A stretch of 7,800 bases of DNA from Lysobacterales bacterium (lineage in GTDB: Bacteria > Pseudomonadota > Gammaproteobacteria > Xanthomonadales > Marinicellaceae), in NCBI GenBank assembly GCA_027083915.1, contig JALWML010000055.1:1-7800 (forward strand). The letters are read 5' to 3'. The notes beneath the pieces were generated by a model. The model saw nothing but the letters and a program-made list of their open reading frames with translations. It was not told the origin of the DNA and made no database searches. The translations under genes were made by a program, and so were the position numbers. Shown here piece after piece: positions 1 to 6,460 of this stretch; the stretch's first letter is position 1, and each line of letters opens with the position of its first letter.

Positions 1-1230
1 GCCCCAGATGTTATATTGCCTCTAAATAGTATGGATGATGCAAACAGTGGAGCTGTTGCTATATATTTTAGTAATGTCAGTAACTTCGTTGTTGGAGGAG
101 CATTAACCACAACAGATTTAATTGATGCATTGGTTTACGATTCTGGTCAAATAGATAATGTAACTTTAAAGACCTTATTAAATGCTGGACAAGCACAAAT
201 TAATGAAAATGGTAATTCTGCTGCGGCAAGTGAATCCAATGCCCGTTGTCCAAATGGTGGTGGAGGAGCGTTAAATACCGTAACTTATATGCAAGTATCA
301 CCAACAGCAGGTAATATTAATAATACCTGCCCAGTAACGCCTTATTATGCGACGGCGGATACGACTAATGCCGCAACTCTGCGAACTACCTTGCATGACA
401 TTATTAAAGGGCATACTTCTTACCCATACTCTTCAGCTGGCACAGACACATGGGAAATCTTATCTTTTGCAGATGAAGATCACAATGCATCAGTTGATGC
501 CAATCCAAATGTGGCAGAAGCTGTATGGATGCTTTATAAAAATAATTCTTATACTTATAATGGTGGTGGACAGCAATCTTATAATCGTGAACACACATGG
601 CCAAAATCATTAGGTTTTTCTAATCCAACTAATAATGCACCACGAACAGATGCTCATCACTTGATGATGTCAGATGCTGGATATAATAGCACTCGTGGTA
701 ATAAATACTATGATAACTGTAATCCAGCTAATGATGGAACATGTACTAATGCATCTTTACAAACCACTCAATACGATGGTGATGGTGATGGTGTAACTGA
801 AGGTGGAAATACTGGTTCTACTTATCCAGGCAACTCAAACTGGACAAATGGCAGTGTTTTTGAAGCATGGAATTTCAGAAAAGGAGATGTAGCACGTGCC
901 ATGTTCTATATGGATGTGCGTTACGAAGGTCTAGGTGAGGTTGACTCTACAGGTACACCAGAGCCTGATTTAATCCTAACTAATGACCCAGGATTAATTC
1001 AAGCATCATCAGGTGGAACGGCTTATATGGGTATCTTAAGTACATTAATACAATGGCATAACCAAGATCCGGTGGATGATATTGACTTACAAAGAAATGA
1101 AGTGGTTTTTTCTTATCAAGGTAACCGCAACCCATTTATTGATCACCCAGAATGGGTAGACTGTATTTTTGCTGGAGGCACTTGTACAGCAACAGTTCCA
1201 GAAGAAGTCTTTAGTAATGGTTTTGAATAG
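1..1230 (+). CDS. Secreted endonuclease I (EndA/NucM family) with lamin-tail-like domain, 5'-truncated
   Basis: The reading frame is open from base 1, so the start and any signal peptide lie upstream of the window; the TTG at 16 is not a credible start. Residues are counted from that TTG. Residues 1-105 look like the end of a lamin-tail (LTD) domain, with TTTDLIDALVYD, LLNAGQAQINE and a CPNGGGGALNT motif. From about 115 to 380 is an endonuclease I domain (His-Me finger, metal-dependent, non-specific DNA/RNA cleavage in the family). It shows NREHTWP at 190-196 with the presumed catalytic His193, DAHHLMMSD at 212-220, N224/R227/N229, KGDVARAMFYMDVRYEG at 289-305, and the family's closing motif QGNRNPFIDHPEW at 368-380. 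An acidic DxDxDG stretch (254-259) could bind calcium. The protein ends in VFSNGFE, a tail shared with the beta-helix protein at 4483-6393. It probably acts outside the cell to degrade nucleic acid for nutrients or biofilm turnover. The nuclease call is firm; the LTD call is likely. Confidence 0.93.
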   Translation, partial: APDVILPLNSMDDANSGAVAIYFSNVSNFVVGGALTTTDLIDALVYDSGQIDNVTLKTLLNAGQAQINENGNSAAASESNARCPNGGGGALNTVTYMQVSPTAGNINNTCPVTPYYATADTTNAATLRTTLHDIIKGHTSYPYSSAGTDTWEILSFADEDHNASVDANPNVAEAVWMLYKNNSYTYNGGGQQSYNREHTWPKSLGFSNPTNNAPRTDAHHLMMSDAGYNSTRGNKYYDNCNPANDGTCTNASLQTTQYDGDGDGVTEGGNTGSTYPGNSNWTNGSVFEAWNFRKGDVARAMFYMDVRYEGLGEVDSTGTPEPDLILTNDPGLIQASSGGTAYMGILSTLIQWHNQDPVDDIDLQRNEVVFSYQGNRNPFIDHPEWVDCIFAGGTCTATVPEEVFSNGFE

Positions 1231-1248
1231 ACCCCAAAATCTGATAGT

Positions 1249-1280
1249 AAAAAAAACCCATGAATTTCATGGGTTTTTTT
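1249..1280. terminator. Bidirectional intrinsic terminator between the convergent nuclease and cysM genes
   Basis: CCCATGA (1257-1263) and TCATGGG (1267-1273) form a perfect 7-bp stem with a 3-nt loop. Eight A (1249-1256) precede the stem and seven T (1274-1280) follow it, so either strand yields a hairpin followed by a U-run. It begins 18 bp after the nuclease stop and ends 18 bp before the end of cysM, so it can serve both genes. Confidence 0.9.
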
Positions 1281-1298
1281 ATGCTTAAAATAGGTGTA

Positions 1299-2192
1299 TT
1301 AATCAAAAAGTGGTGTTGATAAATACCGATCACCGCGATCACAAACAATTGTAACGATAACGGCATTTTCCACCTCTTTTGCTAATTCTAGAGCAACATG
1401 CATGGCTCCACCTGAGGATGTACCAGCAAAGATTCCTTCACGTTGAGCCATTAAACGTGTTGTTGCTTTTGCATTGGCTTGTGAGACATCAATAATTTCA
1501 TCTACACGACTTGCATCAAAAATCTCAGGCAAATATTCTTTAGGCCAACGGCGAATGCCAGGAATTTTGGACTCACCATCAGGTTGTACACCAATGATTT
1601 TTATATTTGGGTTCTTCCTTTTTAAGTAACAGGAGGTGCCCATGATTGTTCCTGTTGTGCCCATGGCAGAAACGAAATGAGTGATATCGCCCTCGGTATC
1701 TCGCCATATTTCTTTTCCTGTAGATTCATAGTGTGCCAAAGGGTTGTCTTGATTGGCAAATTGATTGAGTAGTTTGGCTTCGCCTGATTTATCCATTTCG
1801 ATAGCTAAGTCTCGTGCACCCTCCATGCCAATATCGTCAGATACTAAAATAAGCTTTGCTCCATAAGCTTTCATCGCTTTTTGACGTTCCATACTTGATG
1901 ATTCTGGCATAATTAAGGTCATATGATAATCTTTTAGCGCTGCAATCATGGCAAGAGCTATTCCCGTATTACCACTGGTTGCTTCGACGAGATGGTCACC
2001 TGGAGCAATAAAACCCTTGTTTTCTGCGTGTTTAATCATGGATAAAGCAGGCCTGTCCTTAACTGAACCAGCAGGGTTTTGTCCTTCGAGTTTGGCTAAA
2101 ATAACATTGTTTCGTTTTTCATCGTATAGACGTTGAATGCGAATTAATGGCGTATTTCCAATAGTGCATTCTAAAGTTTGGCAATTTTTCAT
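1299..2192 (-). CDS. cysM: Cysteine synthase B (O-acetylserine sulfhydrylase)
   Basis: This is a PLP enzyme that makes L-cysteine from O-acetyl-L-serine and sulfide; the CysM type can also use thiosulfate. It acts in the cytosol as the last step of sulfur assimilation. The protein has 297 residues, close to the roughly 300 of E. coli CysM. Visible motifs are IGNTPL (11-16), NPAGSVKDR (39-47) with the PLP lysine K45, the substrate loop ATSGNTG (71-77), phosphate-binding GTTGT (178-182) and GTSSGG (257-262). GIRRWP (212-217) and CDRGDRYLST (284-293) are CysM-specific and contain the Arg-Arg-Trp and Cys-Asp residues linked to the wider substrate range, which separates it from CysK. The start fits the family N-terminus, but no clear Shine-Dalgarno sequence precedes it. 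The gene stands alone, convergent with the nuclease gene and ending at a shared terminator. No other sulfur gene is nearby, and I could not define its promoter with confidence. Confidence 0.96.
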   Translation of the reverse strand: MKNCQTLECTIGNTPLIRIQRLYDEKRNNVILAKLEGQNPAGSVKDRPALSMIKHAENKGFIAPGDHLVEATSGNTGIALAMIAALKDYHMTLIMPESSSMERQKAMKAYGAKLILVSDDIGMEGARDLAIEMDKSGEAKLLNQFANQDNPLAHYESTGKEIWRDTEGDITHFVSAMGTTGTIMGTSCYLKRKNPNIKIIGVQPDGESKIPGIRRWPKEYLPEIFDASRVDEIIDVSQANAKATTRLMAQREGIFAGTSSGGAMHVALELAKEVENAVIVTIVCDRGDRYLSTPLFD

Positions 2193-2253
2193 AGGTATAG
2201 ATTAAAAGTAAAAAGCTAAGACCAAATTTACCCTAAATAAATTTCAAAAACGT

Positions 2254-2286
2254 CATAAATCCAAAATAAATCCAAAATAAATACAA
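2254..2286. repeat. Three tandem 11-bp A-rich repeats upstream of cysM
   Basis: Units at 2254-2264, 2265-2275 and 2276-2286 follow the pattern (c/a)ATAAATCCAA; the third has AC in place of CC. Directly after it, ATACAATT occurs twice (2281-2288 and 2290-2297), overlapping the third unit. The 11-bp period is close to one DNA turn, so the A-tracts lie on one helix face and would bend the DNA or form a phased protein-binding array. It lies 62-94 bp upstream of the cysM start. A specific function is not shown. Confidence 0.6.
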
Positions 2287-2295
2287 TTTATACAA

Positions 2296-2323
2296 TTGAC
2301 TCTAATAGAGACTTTGGCATAAT
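2296..2323 (+). promoter_or_regulatory. Sigma-70-type promoter on the plus strand with no gene ahead
   Basis: The -35 box TTGACT (2296-2301) and the -10 box CATAAT (2318-2323) each match the consensus at 5 of 6 positions with a 16-bp spacer. A TG one base before the -10 box gives an extended -10. Transcription would start near 2330 and run into the 3' end of the oppositely oriented regulator gene. No plausible plus-strand reading frame follows. Such matches can arise by chance in AT-rich DNA, but the combination of three elements is good. Confidence 0.4.
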
Positions 2324-2329
2324 GATGTG

Positions 2330-2400
2330 GGGTTTAAAAGAATTGAAAGAAACTTAGCGGTTTGAGTGATGTGATGCTATTGAATAAATAGCATTTCTTT
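2330..2400 (+). ncRNA. Candidate small RNA, antisense to the 3' end of the regulator gene
   Basis: This is the predicted product of the promoter at 2296-2323. It would end at a hairpin formed by ATGCTATT (2374-2381) and AATAGCAT (2387-2394), followed by TTCTTT. The stem has 8 bp but only two G-C pairs, so it is a weak terminator. The last 24 bases overlap the 3' end of the regulator coding sequence on the other strand. On the minus strand the same hairpin spans the regulator stop codon but has no U-run after it. This is inference from promoter and hairpin placement only. Confidence 0.2.
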
Positions 2401-4185
2401 AAAATCTAAATGTTTGGTAAATGCACGTTCTAGTAGCTTTTTAAATCGTCCATCATTTTCAAGAGTGGTGAAATAACTATTAGAAACCATAAATGGGTAG
2501 TTGAAATACCCCGCATCAATGGCTTTTTTTAGAGTTATGATGGCATTTTCTTTATCACCTAACAATGCATAATAAGAGGATAAATAATATAAAGTTTCAC
2601 CATCACTGTTTGCCGCATCGGATAATTTTTCAACCGCAACTAATCCTTGTTGAGTATTGCCAAGAATATAAGATTTAAAAACAGTTGCTACATTTGCCCA
2701 CAGACCATTTTTGTCTTCTTTAATAACATGATTAAAATATTCCAGTGCTTTTTTATTGTCGCCTAATCTGCGATACATTAATCCCTTCCAGCCCAGAGTG
2801 AAAGGGCTGGTTTCATAGAGTTCTGTCATTTTTAGGGCTTTATGGTAATTGCCATTGCCAGAGTAGGTACCAATTAAAGAACGGTATTTCGGGTTGTGAG
2901 CATCAAGTTTTACCGCTTTTTTCATCTCTTTAATCGCTAAATCTACCAAGCCTGCATAACGGTAAATATAGCCCAAGGTAAAATGAGTGTCTGCATGATT
3001 TGGATTGATTTGGACCATCGTATTTGCCAGTTTAATGGCTTTTTCAATTTGATTGGTTTCGGTATAATACATGGCAAGATAGGAGAGAGCATTTAAAAGA
3101 TCAGGGTTAATTTTCAAGGCCTTCAGGTAATAATCTTCTGCCTTTTGAAAGGGCATGTCTTGTAAAGAAAATTGTTTATAACGGCGAATCCTATCCCCTA
3201 GTTCGACGTAAGTTAAAGCATAATTTTCATCTAAATCGAGTGATTTTTTTAGCATTTCGATAGCGAGCCTGTTGCCATCGTTTGTATAAGGGTAGGCGAT
3301 GCCGCGTAAGTAATATTCATAGGCAAGTGCACTTTGAGGGATGTCTTTTTCAATGCGTTGTATCTCAGTAGTCGAGAACTTAACTTTTAAGGCATTGATG
3401 ACTCTTTGTGTAACGATGTCTTGTAATTCGAAAGCATTTTTGTTTTCAACTTCTATCTGCTTACTCCGCCAAATTAATTGGGAACTCTTTATCTCTATGA
3501 GTTCAATATTAAGGCGAATAGTATTGTTAACTTTGAGATAATTTCCTGTCAAAATATAATCAACTTCTAATTCTTTGCCAACCGAAACTGGATCAATTGT
3601 ATTAATGTATTTTCTGATAGAAGCTGAAGGTCTGACGGATATATTGTGTAAATAATTAAGGTGCCCAATAATTTGATCAGTAATTGCAATACTAAAATAG
3701 TCACTGTCTGATGAAGGCTTGTTGTTTGTTAAAGGGAGAACGGCAATAACTGGCGTTTCAATGTTCTGTTTTGCATTAGATTTGAATTGGAAAAAGACAA
3801 AAATCAGGGTGATTAAAGCCAAAGCAACTAAAACATAGTATCGGTTTTTAGAATGTGTTGTTTCTAATTCTATGGGCTTATCGTCAACTAGTGCGATGAA
3901 TTGATAACCGCGTCCATGGATGGTCTTGATTGTGTGTTGCAATTGACCGTTATCACCAAGTACTTGTCGAGCAATTTTTATGTGGTTGCTTAAGGTCGCA
4001 TCCAACACATCGCGTCCATTCCAAACTTTTTCGAATAATTCATCACGAGTAACAACCTTATTATTACTCTCTACGAGATAAACAATAACATCGAAGACAC
4101 GTGGCTCAACTTCAATGATTTGACCCTCACGCATAAGGGTAAAGTTGTTGGTGTCCAACATGAAGTGGTTAAAAGTATATGTCAT
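2377..4185 (-). CDS. CadC/ToxR-type membrane transcriptional regulator with TPR repeats
   Basis: The protein has 602 residues in one-pass membrane topology. Residues 1-99 form an OmpR-type winged helix: VEPRVFDVIVYLVESN at 26-41, VVTRDELFEKVW at 44-55, the recognition-helix region around 61-78, and the wing motif TIHGRGYQF at 88-96. A hydrophobic stretch at about 116-134 is the membrane anchor. The periplasmic part starts with IAVLPL (147-152) and continues to about 270 as a TolB/FlgO-like region, with VDYILTGNYLK and LDI-type QDIVTQRVINAL motifs common in this family. About 285-590 is a series of TPR helices (for example KAEDYYLKALKINPDLLNALSYLA at 348 onward). DNA binding by the cytosolic domain and signal or partner sensing by the TPR part is the family model; the ligand is unknown. 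There is no receiver domain, so it is not a two-component regulator. It is divergent from the beta-helix gene, a candidate target. The Shine-Dalgarno signal is weak, but the start fits the usual N-terminus. Confidence 0.9.
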   Translation of the reverse strand: MTYTFNHFMLDTNNFTLMREGQIIEVEPRVFDVIVYLVESNNKVVTRDELFEKVWNGRDVLDATLSNHIKIARQVLGDNGQLQHTIKTIHGRGYQFIALVDDKPIELETTHSKNRYYVLVALALITLIFVFFQFKSNAKQNIETPVIAVLPLTNNKPSSDSDYFSIAITDQIIGHLNYLHNISVRPSASIRKYINTIDPVSVGKELEVDYILTGNYLKVNNTIRLNIELIEIKSSQLIWRSKQIEVENKNAFELQDIVTQRVINALKVKFSTTEIQRIEKDIPQSALAYEYYLRGIAYPYTNDGNRLAIEMLKKSLDLDENYALTYVELGDRIRRYKQFSLQDMPFQKAEDYYLKALKINPDLLNALSYLAMYYTETNQIEKAIKLANTMVQINPNHADTHFTLGYIYRYAGLVDLAIKEMKKAVKLDAHNPKYRSLIGTYSGNGNYHKALKMTELYETSPFTLGWKGLMYRRLGDNKKALEYFNHVIKEDKNGLWANVATVFKSYILGNTQQGLVAVEKLSDAANSDGETLYYLSSYYALLGDKENAIITLKKAIDAGYFNYPFMVSNSYFTTLENDGRFKKLLERAFTKHLDFKEMLFIQ

Positions 4186-4211
4186 TGTCTAGTATTTATT
4201 GTTATTAACTG

Positions 4212-4217
4212 ATTATA
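4212..4217 (-). promoter_or_regulatory. Perfect -10 box for the regulator gene
   Basis: Read on the minus strand this is TATAAT, 26 bp upstream of the regulator ATG (4183-4185). A start near 4205 would give a leader of about 20 nt. The -35 position (about 4235-4240) reads AGCAAC, a poor match, and overlaps the inverted repeat at 4236-4271. A strong -10 with a poor -35 suits a promoter that depends on an activator. Confidence 0.5.
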
Positions 4218-4235
4218 CGTTTTTTTCTCATTTTG

Positions 4236-4271
4236 TTGCTAATTATTGAAAAAATAGATAATCATTAGCAA
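4236..4271. repeat. Imperfect 12-bp inverted repeat at the -35 region of the regulator promoter
   Basis: TTGCTAATTATT (4236-4247) and AATCATTAGCAA (4260-4271) are reverse complements at 11 of 12 positions, with a 12-bp A-rich spacer. The outer eight pairs are perfect. The left arm covers the expected -35 position of the minus-strand promoter, so it is a good candidate operator for autoregulation. This role is inferred from position. Confidence 0.6.
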
Positions 4272-4334
4272 ATCATCATGTTTGAAAATGCATCTTGCAT
4301 AGAATATTCGAATCATTGTAAACAATTAAAGTTT

Positions 4335-4455
4335 CCTTTGATAACTGTGTTTTTTTAAATATATGGTAATGTGAAGTCAGTCTAGTTTTTGCCAATACAC
4401 TGCTCCTTGAAAAGTTAAGATATTTTAATTGCAGGAAAAGCACAGTTATCAAAGG
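4335..4455. repeat. Perfect 15-bp inverted repeat with a 91-bp spacer upstream of the beta-helix gene
   Basis: CCTTTGATAACTGTG (4335-4349) and CACAGTTATCAAAGG (4441-4455) are exact reverse complements. As RNA, pairing could extend inward: the T-run at 4350-4356 faces GGAAAAG at 4434-4440, giving seven more pairs including G-U. The outer nine bases recur once more as TATCAAAGG at 4467-4475, 20 bp after the second arm. The arm centres are 106 bp apart, about ten DNA turns. Either a looping operator or a leader-RNA switch would fit. I found no target-site duplication that would suggest a small mobile element. Confidence 0.85.
4338..4367 (+). promoter_or_regulatory. Candidate promoter for the beta-helix gene
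   Basis: TTGATA (4338-4343) lies inside the left arm of the 15-bp inverted repeat and matches the -35 consensus at 5 of 6 positions. TATGGT (4362-4367) sits after an 18-bp spacer and matches the -10 consensus at 4 of 6; TATATG (4360-4365) at 16 bp is an alternative. The 5' leader would be about 110 nt. The match is modest and the AT-rich context makes chance hits likely. Confidence 0.3.
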
Positions 4456-4466
4456 TCTCTAAATAG

Positions 4467-4477
4467 TATCAAAGGAA
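4467..4477 (+). promoter_or_regulatory. Ribosome binding site of the beta-helix gene, overlapping a third copy of the TATCAAAGG repeat
   Basis: AAGGA (4472-4476) lies 6 nt before ATG 4483 and fixes that ATG as the start. The same bases form the end of TATCAAAGG (4467-4475), the outer part of the upstream inverted repeat. The left arm CCTTTGATA at 4335 could therefore pair with the ribosome binding site in a long leader RNA, if transcription starts upstream of 4335. Confidence 0.75.
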
Positions 4478-4482
4478 AATTT

Positions 4483-6393
4483 ATGAAAATTATAGTAATC
4501 ATTGTACTGATAATATCTGTAAGTGTTAACGCAAATAACCAACTGGATTCAATGAGTAATCATATGCTGAGTCAGGATATAAAACTTGCCCAGCATATTA
4601 ATAATTATTCAAAATCAATAAGCGGCGTTGATTTTTTTACCGTGGGTGCTGATACAGCATGCCAATACAGTAGCATTCAAACAGCAATAGATGACTTTGC
4701 GCAAAGTCCTTTTGGTAATATAGAAATTCGTATTGCCAATAACAAAACCTATATTGAAAATATCGTGATTGATAACGAAACACTTTCCTTAGTCGGTGGT
4801 TATACAGATTGTACCCAAGCAGCACAAGGAGGTAATCCCGGGAATAACCAATCAATAATTGATGGTAATAATTTAGAAACAGTTATTAGAATTGAAGGAA
4901 CGACACAAAGAAGAACAATAATGTTGAAAAATTTACGTCTTCTTCATGGGACAAATGTAGGTCCGGGCGGCGGCTTGGTTTCTTATCTATCAGATGTGGC
5001 TTTGTCTTTAGAGAATGTAGATATTCGTAACAATACTGCCCATTATGGAGCAGGAATTGCGATTATTGCAGGCAATACTGATTTAATTATGAGAGAGTCG
5101 CGAGTCTTAGGTAATGTCGCAGATTATGCAGGAGGTATCTATTGTAGTGGTAGTGCCTCATCGGTTAATGTAGGGAATCACAGTGGAATTATCGCAAATT
5201 TTGCTAATAGTCCATTGAGTCAATTTCCCAATGGCCGAGGTGCAGGAGCGTATATTGATGGTTGTTATTTTGCCATATTTACAGGCTCACATGATAATGG
5301 GACTTTGACTGGAATGGACTCAAATACTGCTGAAAGTCATGGTGGTGCAATTTATGCAGAAAATGCCATTATCAGATTGCATGGTCATCAGCATTGCGGA
5401 GCAGTCGGATGTTTAGGAGATGATACTAACCCTGTTAGTTTTAGGAGTAATCAGAGTAATTTTGGGGTAGGAGCTGTTCTTTATGCTAAAAATAGTGATG
5501 TCAAGGTTAACGCCGTATGGATGGAAGGCAATGTTGGTAATTCTATATTATATTTAGAAGCATCAGAACTTGTTATAGAGCGAGCTCAACAACCTTGCTG
5601 GAGTAATTCACATTGTAATTTAATTGAGAATAATGATGGGCTTGTAATATCAGGTTCTAATATTAGTGATACAAATATTTCAAATGTGATATTCAAAAAT
5701 AATCCAGGTGGAGTTCTTAGTTTCGGTAATTTATCATCTATAAGAAAAGTAGTTAATATTGAAAGTAATGTTTTTTACAATAATGGTTCTTTTAGTGTGT
5801 TAGGAATTGCATTCACAGTATTTGATATATTTGGGGCATTTGATGTTTCCTTTATCCACAATACAGTTGTTGATAACAATTCTTCAGATTCGATTTTTAA
5901 TTTAGACTGGAATGCTGGTGTAGCTGGAACGGTACCGCCAATTTTTGAAGCCCATTCAAATATTGTTGATAACCCAGGTGCAATATTTCTAACACATAAT
6001 GCCATTAGTGCATTTAATGGAATTACTGATATTGATGTTAATATCAGTGCCTTAATTACCAATGAAACGGATTCTCTTTTAGAAGTTAATGGCGTATTTA
6101 ATGATGCCATTAACTTTTCAGGTGGTGATTTTATCACTCAAACAGTTCCTGGAGAAGTGTTGTTTGTGGACAGGGCCAATGGTGATTTACATTTAAGTCC
6201 GAATTCAAGAGCCATTGATTATTTTAATACACCCTCTCGTGCCACAGTAACTTATAAAGACATAGATTATCAGGACCGTGGTATTGATGACCCAAACAAC
6301 CAATCCCCAATTTCAAGTTTGTTTTTTTATGACTTAGGAGCAGATGAAAGAATAGAGCAACCTGATCTTATGTTTGTCGATGGATTTGAATAA
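4483..6393 (+). CDS. Secreted right-handed beta-helix protein with choice-of-anchor-Q-like end and GFE tail
   Basis: The protein has 636 residues. The ATG at 4483 is chosen over an upstream in-frame TTG (4429) because it has a good ribosome binding site and begins a signal peptide: residues 1-17 are a Lys then a long hydrophobic run ending VNA, a fitting signal peptidase I site. Residues 55-72 (ADTACQYSSIQTAIDDF) resemble the start of pectate-lyase-like or Pmp-like beta-helix proteins. From about 80 to 490 repeated strand-turn units carry NN-T/N and GG-A/G-I-Y turns, for example NNTAHYGAGI, GNVADYAGGIY and SNTAESHGGAIYAENA. Near 569-622, LHLSPNSRAID and DRGID...YDLGADE match the closing part of choice-of-anchor-Q proteins. 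The last residues are MFVDGFE. No catalytic site is evident, so an enzyme activity cannot be assigned; adhesion or surface-structure roles are possible. It is divergent from the CadC-like regulator and followed 67 bp later by another exported protein. Confidence 0.85.
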   Translation: MKIIVIIVLIISVSVNANNQLDSMSNHMLSQDIKLAQHINNYSKSISGVDFFTVGADTACQYSSIQTAIDDFAQSPFGNIEIRIANNKTYIENIVIDNETLSLVGGYTDCTQAAQGGNPGNNQSIIDGNNLETVIRIEGTTQRRTIMLKNLRLLHGTNVGPGGGLVSYLSDVALSLENVDIRNNTAHYGAGIAIIAGNTDLIMRESRVLGNVADYAGGIYCSGSASSVNVGNHSGIIANFANSPLSQFPNGRGAGAYIDGCYFAIFTGSHDNGTLTGMDSNTAESHGGAIYAENAIIRLHGHQHCGAVGCLGDDTNPVSFRSNQSNFGVGAVLYAKNSDVKVNAVWMEGNVGNSILYLEASELVIERAQQPCWSNSHCNLIENNDGLVISGSNISDTNISNVIFKNNPGGVLSFGNLSSIRKVVNIESNVFYNNGSFSVLGIAFTVFDIFGAFDVSFIHNTVVDNNSSDSIFNLDWNAGVAGTVPPIFEAHSNIVDNPGAIFLTHNAISAFNGITDIDVNISALITNETDSLLEVNGVFNDAINFSGGDFITQTVPGEVLFVDRANGDLHLSPNSRAIDYFNTPSRATVTYKDIDYQDRGIDDPNNQSPISSLFFYDLGADERIEQPDLMFVDGFE

Positions 6394-6396
6394 TTG

Positions 6397-6429
6397 TGAC
6401 TTGGTTGACAAAATAAGCACAACAAGTCA
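6397..6429 (+). other. Weak hairpin after the beta-helix gene
   Basis: TGACTTG (6397-6403) and CAAGTCA (6423-6429) can pair as a 7-bp stem with a 19-nt loop, followed only by TTT. This is too weak for a confident terminator, so read-through into the next gene is possible. Confidence 0.3.
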
Positions 6430-6435
6430 TTTAAA
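6405..6435 (+). promoter_or_regulatory. Possible promoter for the beta-propeller gene
   Basis: TTGACA (6405-6410) is a perfect -35 consensus. The best -10 candidate, TTTAAA (6430-6435), matches at 4 of 6 but lies at a long 19-bp spacing. The start codon is 25 bp further on. It is a plausible weak or activator-dependent promoter inside the short gap between the two exported-protein genes. Confidence 0.3.
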
Positions 6436-6460
6436 CTAACACAAACAAAGAGGAAGACTA

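Noticed and set aside
775..795. GATGGT triplet repeat as an unstable microsatellite
   Set aside because: It is only about three units, stays in frame, and encodes a sensible acidic DGDGDG loop.
1299..2192. Assignment as cysK rather than cysM
   Set aside because: The GIRRWP and CDRGDRYLST motifs and the shorter length match CysM, not CysK.
2322..2357. Short open frame after the orphan promoter (11 codons)
   Set aside because: Its ATG overlaps the -10 box, so it would not be on the transcript, and there is no ribosome binding site.
4335..4455. Small non-autonomous mobile element (MITE) with 15-bp terminal inverted repeats
   Set aside because: The flanking bases show no target-site duplication, the internal 91 bp holds candidate promoter sequence, and no second copy is present in the window.
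4429..4482. In-frame TTG start 18 codons before the beta-helix ATG
   Set aside because: It has no ribosome binding site, would bury the signal peptide, and lies between repeat arms; ATG 4483 has AAGGA at the right distance and starts a typical signal peptide.
5775..6137. 120-codon minus-strand open frame inside the beta-helix gene
   Set aside because: It is a shadow of a strongly supported coding sequence and shows no recognisable motif.
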